A stretch of DNA of 64,000 nt, taken from positions 124,001 through 188,000 of the forward strand of contig JAYKXP010000071.1 of NCBI GenBank assembly GCA_037176845.1, given 5' to 3'. The notes beneath the pieces are model-generated. The model was not told the DNA's origin. It worked only from the letters and a program-made list of their open reading frames with translations, and made no database searches. Positions 24,449 through 35,196 of the stretch are shown piece by piece. Source of the stretch: Paramarasmius palmivorus. Its lineage: Eukaryota; Basidiomycota; Agaricomycetes; Agaricales; Marasmiaceae. The position numbers were made by a program, and so were the translations under genes. The first letter of the stretch is position 1. Every line of letters begins with the position of its first letter.

Positions 24449-26053
24449 ATGGCAGAAGCATTTCGCGCCGTTCATATAGTATCCATCGTTATTCATCTCC
24501 TTGGTCAGTCCTAGTTGACACGAGTCATCCACAAGTGCGACTAACCTTTCCCCAGGGATCTCCCTTCTGTCATATTTGCTTGCACGACGCGCACCCTCGG
24601 GCTGGAGAAACCTTGGCACTTGGAAAAACCTGACGTGGGGAAAGTTGTGCCTGTTCCTCATCTTGTTGGATATGTGGGCCTATCTTCTGGGTTGGATCCT
24701 TTGATGATTGCTGACGCACATTGCCATAGATGGCTTTTCTTATTCGTTTGTTGGTTCTCGTCGTGACCTACCGCTTTCCTTGACTGATGCCTATCACCCA
24801 GCCTCTGTTCTTCTGCACGGAGTTCGACCAAACTGGGATCCGGTGACCTGCGAGGCCGTGATTGACACCTGTGTGTTTTTCGAAGGAAGTGGCAAGGTGC
24901 GCAAATTATCGTCAACATCATACCTTTTGCATCTTTCGAATGCCTCTCGAAGGTTTTGACAGCGTGTTTCCTTGTCGAACGAGTTAGTTCTACCCCCTGG
25001 TTCTCATGCATGAGCTCTGACGATACTGTATACATCAATAGATGCATATCGTTAGGTCTAAAGGCCATCCCACCCCTCGCTTCAAAAGTAGAGCGTATCA
25101 CATTGGAATATTCTTGATCCTTGGCTTCATTGCCATAGACGTTCTATTCTTCCTAGGTCGTAAGAGCTCTATACGTGAAGATGGAGAGTGTGTTCTCGCT
25201 TACAAACTCTGGTCGTAAGTGCTGTAATGATTATACTTACCATCACCATCTGATATTTGAATCACTCAGAACGGTCACTCTTCTTGTCTACGAGGGTCTC
25301 CAGGACCTGTTCTTTACTGCAATGTTTGCCTGGCCACTAAGGCGGACAAGTGTTATTAGCCCGAGACTTCGCATAGTGGCAAGAAGATCCTGCTAGTGAG
25401 TGGTCATCAAATAATTATAGTGTCGGTGTTTCCTGTTCCGTACTGATTGGAGTGATGACAGCGGGGCTGTGGGGAGTCTCGTCATTTCGTTTGTATGTGC
25501 TTTCAATCGAATCAGCTATCTCCGCTCAACTCCTTAATTCTCACCTCTTTCAGGTAAGCAGCATGGTGGTCGTACATATGAGTAATAGCGGCGTAGGTTG
25601 GATATGCATGGATGCCTGCATGATAGAGGTAAGTCTGTCGTGATCCATAGATGTCACTGCCGTGACATAAACTGACCAACCTTAGGCCACACTTAACGCC
25701 TCAATCCTTTACTGGGTCAGCTCCGGCGCACCATCGGATTCTGTCAAACATGTTTCGATGCCTGAAATACCTGTGACTGTGAAGATCAATAGCAGGGTCA
25801 CTGCGGCAATAACGAGCACGCTACAGTTCATGGGACAAACCGATTCCCATCACACCGCATCTTTAGCTGACAGAGACCCAGAGAAAGGGCTTCCACCACC
25901 GGTCGTTGGAAATTCAAACTATCAGGTAATCTAGTTCTGCCCAACAACATTCTCATCTGCTAACAGTTTTGGCAGCCACCGCCGCCAGTGCAAGGGATCT
26001 TACAGAATGACACGCAGAAAGTCGGTATTCGGCCCCGACGCTCCTCTTTTTGA
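24449..26053 (+). CDS. Seven-TM-like integral membrane protein, paralogue D
   Basis: Tandem duplicate of C. The ATG at 24449 opens MAEAFRAVHIVSIVIHLL, then ISLLSYLLARRAPSGW and NLTWGKLCLFLILLD. The matching blocks are VLLHGVRPNWDPVTCEAV, CVFFEGSGKV, VRSKGHPTPRFKSRAY, GRKSSIREDGECVLAYK, LLVYEGLQDLFFTAMFAW, GVGWICMDACMIE and ATLNASILYWVSSGAPSD. The cytosolic tail runs from SVKHVSMPEIPVT to TDSHHTASLADRDPEKG. A final intron (donor after NSNYQ) leads to a PPPPVQG exon, ending IRPRRSSF at TGA 26051-26053. Intron positions and phases are the same as in C, and the homology reaches into the promoter. The family's function is unknown. Confidence 0.82.
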
Positions 26054-26410
26054 CATCCTACTTTGAAGATTTGCTATTATTCTTGATCAGCCACTTCGCT
26101 CGTTTCTTCTGGTCCTGTCAAAGTGCTTTTTCTACTGTACTCCCAATTTGGTAATCACATTGTCGACATTCTTTTGGATAACAGTTTGTGTCTGTCATCT
26201 TCCTTATCTTCTTAGCTTTTGACTGCAATATAATCAGTGAAAGCGAGACGTTGAGCTCACGTCGAGGCTCGCATACATTTTGAGACCTTCGCTGTCTATG
26301 AAGCAGAACTCGATCTCTGGTCACGTCGCTGAGGTCGTTGCCTCAGAATCTGAGTCTCTTCCGAACTGAAGCATGCAACCGTAAGACGTTTCGACGTAAG
26401 TCATGAACGT

Positions 26411-26415
26411 AAAAA
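26411..26415 (-). terminator. RNA polymerase III terminator (T5)
   Basis: Five A residues on the plus strand directly follow the tRNA 3' end, which reads TTTTT on the transcribed strand. Confidence 0.8.
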
Positions 26416-26508
26416 TGCTCACGGACGGGATCGAACCGCCGACCCTTGCATATGCTTAGGTAGGTAACCTCATAAGTACAATGCTCTAATCCACTGAGCT
26501 ACGCGAGC
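26416..26508 (-). tRNA. tRNA-Ile(UAU): tRNA-Ile(UAU) with a 19-nt intron
   Basis: Minus-strand cloverleaf. The acceptor stem GCTCGCG pairs with CGTGAGC (one G-T), with discriminator A. The D arm is GCTC...GAGC, with A box TAGCTCAGTGG. The anticodon stem TTGTA pairs with TGCAA around loop CTTATG-A, so the anticodon is TAT (UAU, reading AUA Ile); the anticodon is the complement of 26472-26474. A 19-nt intron (26452-26470) sits one base after the anticodon, the canonical eukaryotic place. The T arm is GGCGG-TTCGATC-CCGTC, which contains the B box. The mature tRNA body is 74 nt. CCA is not encoded, as expected for a nuclear gene. Confidence 0.93.
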
Positions 26509-27189
26509 CGATGTTCGAAGGTCAACTCCTGCAGATAGAGTCCGCCAGCGTCGGATTAGGAAGTCCACCTTCCCAAAATGGGGTCATATTAATGATGTTA
26601 CTAGTTAGTGTCCACTTGCGTCCACTCTGAGAAACCATAGCTGGGCAAACGCAAAGTGAGCCCCATTACGGATCAGTCGCTTCCGCCCAACGATTAGGTT
26701 CATGAACTAAGATGGCGATCAGAATAATGGATGAGCCCGTCACTGCACCGCAGGCTTCGTTCCTCTGAATAGAGCATATTTGTTTTGCTCTTTTTTCGAT
26801 TTTCGGCCTTTGCTGATCAAGCTTCTCAAAGGGTGACTCAAGCATAATTTACGGTTCTGAGAGCTTGTTCGGAAAAACAAATACGCTCTAATGAAAAGAT
26901 GCGGTGGGCGCTCTAGTAATTTTAGAGATAATCCACCCTATCGGGACCAGTGACCGTTCCGAGCGGTGTACAAAAAGTGGAACCGTCGGAAATGATCTGA
27001 GAGCCGGCGTGCTGGCACAGCTTTTTCCCGCCCCTTTTCGCCGAATTAGGTTATGAACGGCGTTTTATTCCCGACCGTCATGTTTCAATAGGCAAGCGCG
27101 CGACCGATAGATATTTCCATGGCGGTGAAGCTCCACTACCTCAGGGATAATCTGTTTCATGATGATATTTTAGAGTTCAGATTCCAGGG

Positions 27190-27197
27190 TATAAATA
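27190..27197 (+). promoter_or_regulatory. TATA box of oxidase 2
   Basis: TATAAATA lies about 50 bp upstream of the ATG at 27244, a normal place for a strongly regulated secreted enzyme gene. Confidence 0.65.
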
Positions 27198-27243
27198 CCG
27201 TCCAGTATCGGCTCGTCCACTATATCCACCCATCAGCGAGACC

Positions 27244-29110
27244 ATGGCTCGCTTCTCTTTATTGACTGCTCTCAGTCTCGTTGCCTTCGTTGTCGCTGAC
27301 CTAGGCCAGGACTTTTCTGGAGAATCTATAACGGCTATTTTGCCTAATGATGATAGATATGCTGCTGCAAGCCAAGCCTGTCAGTCTTCTTTACTCCCTT
27401 TTTATTGACGCGTCATCTTCATCTCACAACCCTCAATAGACAACCAACGTTTCGAGTTTGCACCAGCAGCTATTGCATATCCTTCCACACCGGAAGAAGT
27501 CTCAGCTATCATCAAGATAGGTGATGCCAACAGTCTCCAGGTTGTTGCACGTAGCGGCGGGGTACATTCTTTTTCGCACACAATGAAGCCGGGCTGACGC
27601 CATCTATTCTTTACAGCATAGTTATATTGCCAACGGTCTCGGAGGCGAAAACGGCGCGCTCGTGGTTGATCTGACCAACATGAAAAGCATCGCCGTGGAT
27701 TCATCTTCAAATGTCGCCACTATCGAAACTGGGAATAGATTAGGAGATGTAGCAGTCAAACTGAATGAGGCGGGAAGGGCTTTACCTCACGGAACTTGCC
27801 CCTATGTCGGAACTGGGGGACACATCGGTACATCGTCTCTTGAAATCTGATGTCACCGCTGAGCGCAGCTCCTGTTCACAGGCAATGGCGGATTCGGCTT
27901 CACTTCGCGTCTATGGGGTCTCACTCTCGACACGATAGTCGCAGTGAACGCAGTTCTTGCCAATGGAACGGTTGTTCGTGTCACTAATGACAATTATCCT
28001 GATCTTTTCTTTGTAAGTTGCTGTGCATTCCATCTCTACGGTTGTTCCTTAACCCATGCGTGACAGGCTTTCCGCGGTGCCGCATCCTCGTTTGGAATTG
28101 TCACATCTTGGGAAGTGAATACCTTCGAAGCGCCTTCATACTCCATTGTCTTCTCTTATACCTGGGATCTCGACTACCAAACCGCTGCTCAGGCCCTCGT
28201 CGACTTCCAATCCTTTGCCGGAACACCCGACCTTCCCCCAGAATTTGGTGGTGAACTCACCCTTGGAAGAGGCGAGGTCGAGGGTAACGTCTCATTCGAG
28301 TTCATCGGAGGATGGTATGGCGCTGAAGGCGGTTTGGATTCCGTTATCCAACCATTCCTTGAAAAGTTGCCGACGCCCAAGACCAATAATCGATTGGGTA
28401 ATGGTTCATACATCGACTCCGTTAGCCAGCTTGGAGGAGGACTGGACACCTCAGGACCGGATACTAGGGATACATTCTATGCAAAGAGTTTGATGACCCC
28501 CGAAGCTGAGCCTCTGACATTGGAAGCTGCAACCTCATTCATGAGCTATCTCGCACATGAAGGGTTCGGTGCTAATCTCGTATGTTTCATTCCCTATCCC
28601 GATTAGCGGCGAACTCATAAAACTGTTCTCCTATCTAGAGCTGGTTCATGCAAGTTGAACTCTACGGCGGTGCCAACTCCAAGATCAATACCGTTCCTGC
28701 TGATGCGACGGCATTCGCCCGCCGAGATAGCATCTTTACGTGGCAATTGTATGCTTCGTCTGCGAATGCGCTGCCGCCCTATCCTGAGGAAGGCTTTACC
28801 TTTGTCAACGGTATGCCTTTTAACCGCTCCACTAGCCTTCTTTGTCCACTAATATTCTCCTGCTCTTGTAGGTGTCGCAGATAGCGTTGTCAATTCCATG
28901 CCTCAAGACTGGGATTACGGTGCCTACACTAACTATATCGACGATAGATTGGACAACTGTGAGACTTTTACCATTTTTGCAAAGCTTTCACTGACTCTGG
29001 GATTAGGGCAACATCTCTACTACGGTAACAATTACGACCGTCTCAAGTCCATCAAAGATGCGGTCGACCCCAACAATGTATTCTCGTTCCCTCTCTCCAT
29101 TCAGGAGTAG
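27244..29110 (+). CDS. Secreted FAD-linked oxidase, AA7/berberine-bridge type, copy 2
   Basis: Paralogue of the oxidase at 15452, same exon plan. The ATG at 27244 opens a signal peptide (RFSLLTALSLVAFVVA). The FAD domain gives VVARSGG, then HSYIANGLGGENGALVV, GNRLGDVAVKLNEAGRALP, HGTCPYVGTGGHIG, GFGFTSRLWGLTLDTI and AFRGAASSFGIVTSWEVN. The His (SGGHS) and Cys (GTCPYVG) for bicovalent FAD are both present. The substrate domain contains GGLDTSGPDTRDTFYAKS. The C-terminal BBE region reads WDYGAYTNYIDDRLDNW, then GQHLYYGNNYDRL and VDPNNVFSFPLSIQE before TAG at 29108-29110. It lacks the Ser-rich tail of copy 1. This is an H2O2-producing sugar or small-molecule oxidase of the extracellular space; the exact substrate is unknown. 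Confidence 0.9.
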
Positions 29111-29427
29111 AGAAAGCGTTTGTGCTCTGGACTTTGCTATTTAATTGAATAGTGGACTTCTTTGCTTATGCTGTATCCCGTTATAATCCCTCGTTAGTAA
29201 CACTCCTTGTGGACGGAAGTCTTGTATCGTCTATAGTTTAATTGCTGAATATACAAACGCTATATAATGAACTGCAGGTTCAACGATTTAAATTCGGTGA
29301 TGGGAATCTTATCCCTAATTCGGATCGTTTTTCCAGCACGTCCGACACGACGACGGTCGTCACCGGCATCGTGTCTTCCATCGTCAAGATGGTATAAATC
29401 TGCGACCCCTGAGGAGGGCCGTAACTC

Positions 29428-31616
29428 ATGAGGAAACTCTTCCTTCTTTCTCTTCTATCCATACTATGCGCTGTGTTCGCTCGATGTGGAGAACCTTCAG
29501 CATTTCGATGGCATGATGAACCAGGACCAATAATAGCTATCGGTATGCCAGTATGCTTGTATTCCACGCTAAATATCTAACCATGTCTAGACTTCGGCTC
29601 AAAGTAACATTTTCTACTGGGATCAATGAACGTTAATTGAGCTCTGATAGGAATGCTCGAGTAGGCCTAACTATGGACGGCAAACACGTCGAACTTATGA
29701 AGGACGAGCTTGGCAGAACAGAGGTTCCAACTAGGGCTTGTTACGATGAGGATGCTAAGGCAGAGCTTAGGTATGTCCTTCTGAACCAACTCTGCGGGCC
29801 TTCCTTTTGACGCGTTACATTGCAGGTTTGGCTATGATTGCGTTGATCAAGAGAAGACTGTCTACGATGTTCGAAGATATTTGGACGACACGGGCCTATT
29901 GTACGTCGAAAAGGGCTGGTAGAGCTTCAGCTGACGTTGCATGAAGCCAGACTCATTCAGAGCAAAAGCCCCTTAGAAACTTTTACGCTGTGAGTAGAGG
30001 ACCTGTTGACCCTTTCTGCAGCTGACCCTTCCTTGACTAAAGGATCCAAACTATCTTTTCTCGGCATTCCTTAAGCACCTTCAGTCCCGTGCCGAAACGT
30101 ACTTCAACCAGACCATAAACGGCGCGATTATAGTTGTTCCTGCAGGTGCATAGCTTTTCTTTTTTGCTTGTATAATGATGTTCAACCCTTCGCTAGATAT
30201 TGCAGACGCGAGAAGAGAGTTTCTTCGAAACTTTGAGACTCATGCTCCTCGTACATATTTCCGGTTTGGCGCCCAAAGGCCACTCAGGATCTATCGTTCT
30301 CTCGCTGCCCCAGTTGCCTCGCTCCATACCCACAATCTTTTCGAGGCCTCTGATAAGGAGGATATCAATGTTCTAACCGTCGACATCGGCGCCACGTTTG
30401 AAGTCTCTGCCATTCTTCTCGAGGATGGTGTAGCAGAGCGCCTAGCAACAATCCGTAGCCAGGAAATCGGTGGAGACGCTTTCGACCAAAGGCTAGCTCA
30501 ATACCTCGAGGTGGAATACGGGAAGTCCTCGCATGGCGGCCTGCACGAGTGGATGTGGCATCGCAAGTGGAACCTAACGGGTGAACAGAAAGACCTGATG
30601 AAAGACACGGCAGAGAAGGCGAAGGTGGCATTGTTTCCTTATGAATCATTCAAAGATGTTCTGGATGAGGGTGTCCAAGTATCGTTCGCAGATTTTGGAC
30701 CCGCTACCGACTCTGGGCTCGAATTGTCGACGCTCGTCACCAAACAGATCTTCTACGAAGTGAACAAGGATCTGTTCTGGCATATAGTAGATTTGGCTAT
30801 GCAGACTCTTCGCGAGGCCGCAGTTTATCGAGACATACCCGGCGTGTTGGATGTCAGCCAGGTAAACACATAGATATTAATTTGGATAGCACCAGATGCT
30901 GACGCATTATACAGATCGTCTTGACAGGCGGTTCATCTCATCTTGCGCCTATACGAGAATATCTTTCTATGGCGTTTCCAAACGCTACTATTCTTATCGA
31001 TTCCCGGCCAGATTCCTTGACTATCAGAGGCACGGCTATCCATGCAGCAATCGCATATGGAGATCCGGGTCCAGGGCCACTTCTCGGATGCTGTGATGAT
31101 ATCACTCCTATGGACATCATGTTTGCGCTAGGGACGAAGGATGCGCTAGAAGTTCTAATACCGAAGCATTACATCATTCCAACGAGCGGAAAACGAACGT
31201 ATGTTCATGATATAGGCCTTCTCATGCTGTCTGTTGCTAAGGATCCTCACCTAGGCTATCCTTGGATGGAGACACTCAAATCGACGAAATGAGGATCTAT
31301 GCTGGCTACAGTCGAACTGCAGGAGCACCTGGAAGTGTGTTACTTGGATCTATTCCAATTCCTTCAAACATGGCCGAAATGGAGGTGAAAGCCGAGGTGG
31401 ATCCCGAAGGCAAGATACTCGTAGACATTATGGGGTATGTTCGATATCGCGCTACTTCTTCTGTTGACTTACGATACAAACAGGACAGAGACAAGATCAT
31501 CGTATACGTTCCCTATCGCCTTAGATCTATGGTCTGACGTTGAGATAACTGCGTTCATTGATAAGGCGGTAGAGCATGATAGAACGCGAAAAGGGACAAT
31601 CATGGACGGTCTTTAG
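29428..31616 (+). CDS. Divergent ER-type Hsp70-like protein lacking the lid
   Basis: The ATG at 29428 starts a signal peptide (RKLFLLSLLSILCAVFA), so it should enter the ER. The Hsp70 nucleotide-binding domain follows: AIDFGSKNARVGL replaces the canonical IDLGTTxSxV, then ELMKDELGRTEVPTRA and KTVYDVRRYL, then SAFLKHLQSRAETYFNQ with GAIIVVPAG. Next come VDIGATFEVSAILLEDG (canonical DLGGGTFDVS) and EIGGDAFDQRLAQYLE, then LTGGSSHLAPIREYLSMAF. The substrate-binding beta domain is recognisable after a 56-nt intron (31199-31254): LSLDGDTQIDEMRIYAGYS, then LGSIPIPSNMAEMEVKAEV and DPEGKILVDI. The frame then ends after about 45 residues with no helical lid and no HDEL-type signal. The degenerate phosphate loops suggest weak or altered ATPase. 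The last exon is the least certain part. Confidence 0.78.
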
Positions 31617-31850
31617 TCATGCTGTTTCATGAAGTGTACAGACCCAAAACTGAGGTGCGACCTTTCAAGAGTATTCAGTACTACGAATGGGCCCCTCCAA
31701 TTGGTGTTGTACGCTTACGGAGTGCTTGCTTGCCATAGGAATGTAAATTGGTTCGTGGTAATAGTGATAGCTAAGGATCTACTGTGCTAATGATACATAT
31801 AAAAGATAGTCATGATACAGAAAGTCATTGACAATGTAAACAACCCTTTC

Positions 31851-33121
31851 CTACTTCTCCAATGGAGACAATGTCGAGCGAGCGGGAGGCACAGTTCCAC
31901 AGGGGTCCTTAGCTGTAACCTCTAAGTTCTCGACCGCGCCGTTTTCCTTCATCGCCCCAGGCCTGATGGGGCTCACTTCGATGATAGACCTTCTACGCAG
32001 GTACATAGTTGCCAATGGACCAAAACGAACACCGGCTTCTCGTCCTCTTCCTTCGTCACTTGCAGTCCCTCCTTGTACTTCCTTTCCTTCGCCATCACCG
32101 ATCTCGAGATGTTGCTCAGCCAACGGGCTGCGCAGCCTGCGCTCTTTGGTAGTAGCTGCCAAAACCCTGTTCTCCTTCTCCTCATCGTAGTTGCTACCTT
32201 CTACGTCTTGTAGCGGCACACGATCATACTGGTCGATGGCAACGGTGGTGGAGAGAGTAGGGAGCGGCAGATTTTCCTTGTCTTCGTCGAAGTTACTGCC
32301 AGGAACGTCTCCTAAAACACAGCGCGCATGTGTGATCGGTTTGTTGTTCTCTTTTTCTTCGTCGATATCGAACGTGACCTCACGACATGGGAGAATAATT
32401 TCTCCCATTACAGCTCGGATAGCTCGGGGAATGAGGGTAAAGGTGGTGAGGTTAGGGTCGTTTTCCTTGTCGGAAGCAGGGGAGCCAAGGATGGGATTAT
32501 TCTCCTTGTCCGACTCATCGTCTTCTTTGTATCCGTATGAGGTCTGTTCGTGGTCAGACAAAGCACTGGATAGTTCAGAGTCGCCATCGTAGTCGTCGTG
32601 AGCGCGAGCCTTTGAGAGAACGCACGTGATGGCCATTCCCTCAGCTTCGTCCTCTACGTCTGACTCCTGCGATTCCCAATCAGATGAATCCGCCAACTCA
32701 ACCTCCTCCTCGCTCTCTTCATCGTCTGCAAGGACTCCCTCGTCCAACTCAACATTCTGCGCCTTCCTCGCCGCCTTTTTTGCGCTGTCCCTACTGTCGA
32801 GAATCACGTCCATCAAAGTGGTGGTACGCTTGGCGTGTCGGGATTGGTTTTCTTTCTCCTTCAGTTCAAAAAACGCGTCCATGAGCGTGACGCGCGGTTC
32901 TGTCGTGGCGGAAGGGATTGAAGGAATGATGAGAGTCGTCTTTGGATTTTGCGTCCTCGATAGAAGACGTCCATATGACTAACACAACCGTGAGGAACCC
33001 CGAAACCGAAAAAGAAGAAGAAAGAGCTTACTGGATGCTTTTCGAACTCCATGGCGAGTGCTTTTGCTCGCAAGAACTCTAGCTTCACGGAGAGATCGTC
33101 TGAAGACTGAAGGAAAGACAT
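31851..33121 (-). CDS. Acidic protein with seven KEN-box motifs
   Basis: Two exons (33032-33121 and 31851-32978) encode 405 residues. The start MSFLQSSDDLSVKLEFL is followed by FEKHP, a 53-nt intron, and SYGRLLSRTQNPKTTLI. The protein is very acidic (DDEESEEEVELADSSDWE) and probably disordered. KEN occurs at about residues 72, 188, 201, 239, 264, 298 and 374. Several copies lie in a degenerate repeat (FDIDEEKEN, GSNFDEDKEN, GSNYDEEKEN), and two are in the form SDKENxP, the classic KEN-box with a following Pro. A D-box-like RSPL is near residue 313. KEN boxes are APC/C-Cdh1 degrons, so a cell-cycle-regulated protein is likely. No named domain was recognised; a securin-like or mitotic regulator is possible but not shown. 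Confidence 0.75.
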
Positions 33122-33688
33122 GACGACTCGTTTGTGGTGGAATAGATGGGGTGTCGTTGTAGGATTGAGTGCAGAGCTTATAAAGTGACTGTGGCTTTGT
33201 TTGTCAGTGGCTAGCTATTGTTCTTGGTCAAAGCAACTTTGCCCAATAATAGTGAAAACAATGTTTTTTATTCGTGATGGCCGAAATGAGGTCATGGAGT
33301 TGCGTTTTGATCAAAATTTTGAGGTGCTTTCGGTGCATAGCGGTTAAACAAATAATATTTACCATGAACGGAAAACAGAACTAAAACTGGGTTCAAGAGG
33401 GTCGTTGGTGTAGTCACCAATTGTTCGGCGATCTCGGAAGTAATTTTTGAGACTTTCATCCGCGGAACCAATGCAACTAATACTCGACTCATTGTTACAT
33501 ATCATTATCATTGAGCACGAAAACAGGACAGCAAAGCGACAGGACCAAATCCACGTACAAGTACATACATCTTGCCCCACAGAATCTACATAGAATAGCT
33601 CCTCGACCTAACAGCTGGCAATCTGAGCATGCTCCGACATCTGACCCGGGTATCGATCGACAGGCCACTCCCCTTTCCCTGTGTTACA
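33122..33688. other. Intergenic region
   Basis: About 570 bp between the start of the KEN protein and the 3' end of membrane protein E. No gene is seen. It should include the KEN-gene promoter. Confidence 0.5.
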
Positions 33689-35151
33689 CTAAGAAAACGC
33701 GTAGCACCAAGCAGCTGACAGACGTACCCCTAGGCTATATAGGCCCTTCTCTTCGTCTCGGAGACTTAGGTCTGTCGAGCTGAATGTCATACCGGACATG
33801 GACGTCGCGAGGTGATCCGATTTCCCTGCGATGGAGCTCTGTGCCTTCCACGTCGCAGTGGTGACATGTATTTCTGGAAGCGAAGGATGATCCATACTTG
33901 GAGAATCTGAGGACGCTCCAGAGCTGACCCAGTAAACAATCAATGTATTAAAGGTAACCTGTAACAGCGATTTATCAGCGGGGGGAAGCCAGAGTTATAG
34001 GAAATGGACCAACATCTACGACACAACAACTCATGCATACCAATCCCAGCTGGATACCATTGAGACCGATGACCACCCCTGTATTCACCTGGTTATCGTG
34101 GTCAGCTAAGCGTAGACATTACTGGAAAAATACTTACAGCCGAAGTGACAAGAGCAGCAAGTGCACCGCTATTGAGCATTTATCAATGATGAGACAAGGA
34201 AGCCGAGCTAGCGTTCAAACTCACCAAGCCGTCTTCCTCACCATGAATTTCAATCTCGGACTAATGATGTTCGAACGCAATAAAGGCCACATAAACATGG
34301 ATGTGAAGAACAGGTTTTGCACGAGATCGTATGTCACCAGCGAGATTGATCTGTAACAAAGCGTTTGGTCAGTCAGTTAGCGAGGAAATGATGGCTCGTA
34401 CGTGGTTTTGGTGAAGCCAAGGATGCATAATCCATCCTCTCGGATACGAGTAGTGCGTCCAAGGAAAAAGAATGTGTCCGTTATAATATATCCAATGAGA
34501 ATGATCCAGCAAATGCAATAAATCCTGTTATTGAGGCGAGGTGTGCGGTATCCTTTTGACCACACGATATGAATCTATTGGTATGTGAGTTGGAGAAGAG
34601 TTCATGGGTGTCGTATGAGAGTACCTTCTCAATCAAAAATGCCGAAACTAACACCTTACAGATGGCGAACGATTAATCGAGAGACTCATGACAGAGATGA
34701 AATGCGCACCTTGTTAATGCCCTGAAAAACGATGCAAACTGCACTGACAACAGTGCACGCTCTCGAATTGTCGAGAGTAAAGATCCCATTCATTAGGACC
34801 CCCGCTATCGCAAAGCTTGAGTGACAGTAGATAGACTTTGCAATGGGAAACGAACATGAGAAAACAAATACCCATCTAAAGGAGGATGAGCACAATGTTC
34901 ACGGGGGGCGATGAAGAGAACGCACGATGTAACCAGAACTAGGAAGATACAAATTTTTCCCCATGTCAAATACTTCCATTCATCGAGACTCTTCAGTAAA
35001 GGGCGGCGAGATATCAAACACGAGAGAACAGAAAGGGCTTTGGGTGAAGATAGGTTACTGCAAGGAATGGCAAAGCGACAGGAATAAACGAACCGAGAAG
35101 ATGAATAGAGCTCGAGAGGATGCGAAGGGAATTTAAAGTTGAATGCGACAT
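33689..35151 (-). CDS. Seven-TM-like integral membrane protein, paralogue E
   Basis: Fifth member of the A-E family. The best start is the ATG at 35149-35151, opening MSHSTLNSLRILSSSIHLL. A phase-1 intron with acceptor CCAAAG then joins ALSVLSCLISRRPLLKS and EWKYLTWGKICIFLVLV, exactly as in C and D. An overlapping ATG four bases upstream, in another frame, does not give the family N-terminus. Later blocks are a GVLMNGIFTLDNSRACTVV segment with VCIVFQGINKV, VWSKGYRTPRLNNRIY, GRTTRIREDGLCILGF and VYWVSSGASSDSPSMDHPS. The polar tail ends LRDEEKGLYSLGVRL and a short hydrophobic end, stop at 33689. It is separated from copies A-D by unrelated genes and is the most diverged, so it is probably an older copy. 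Confidence 0.72.
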
Positions 35152-35196
35152 CCAAGAAAAACAGAGGAATGGATGGAGGTTACAGCTTCCATGTCA

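Noticed and set aside
1..29110. A complete specialised-metabolite gene cluster
   Set aside because: No polyketide synthase, NRPS, terpene cyclase or prenyltransferase is visible; only tailoring-type oxidases are present.
32191..32592. Plus-strand frame opposite the KEN protein
   Set aside because: Antisense shadow of an acidic low-complexity coding region.
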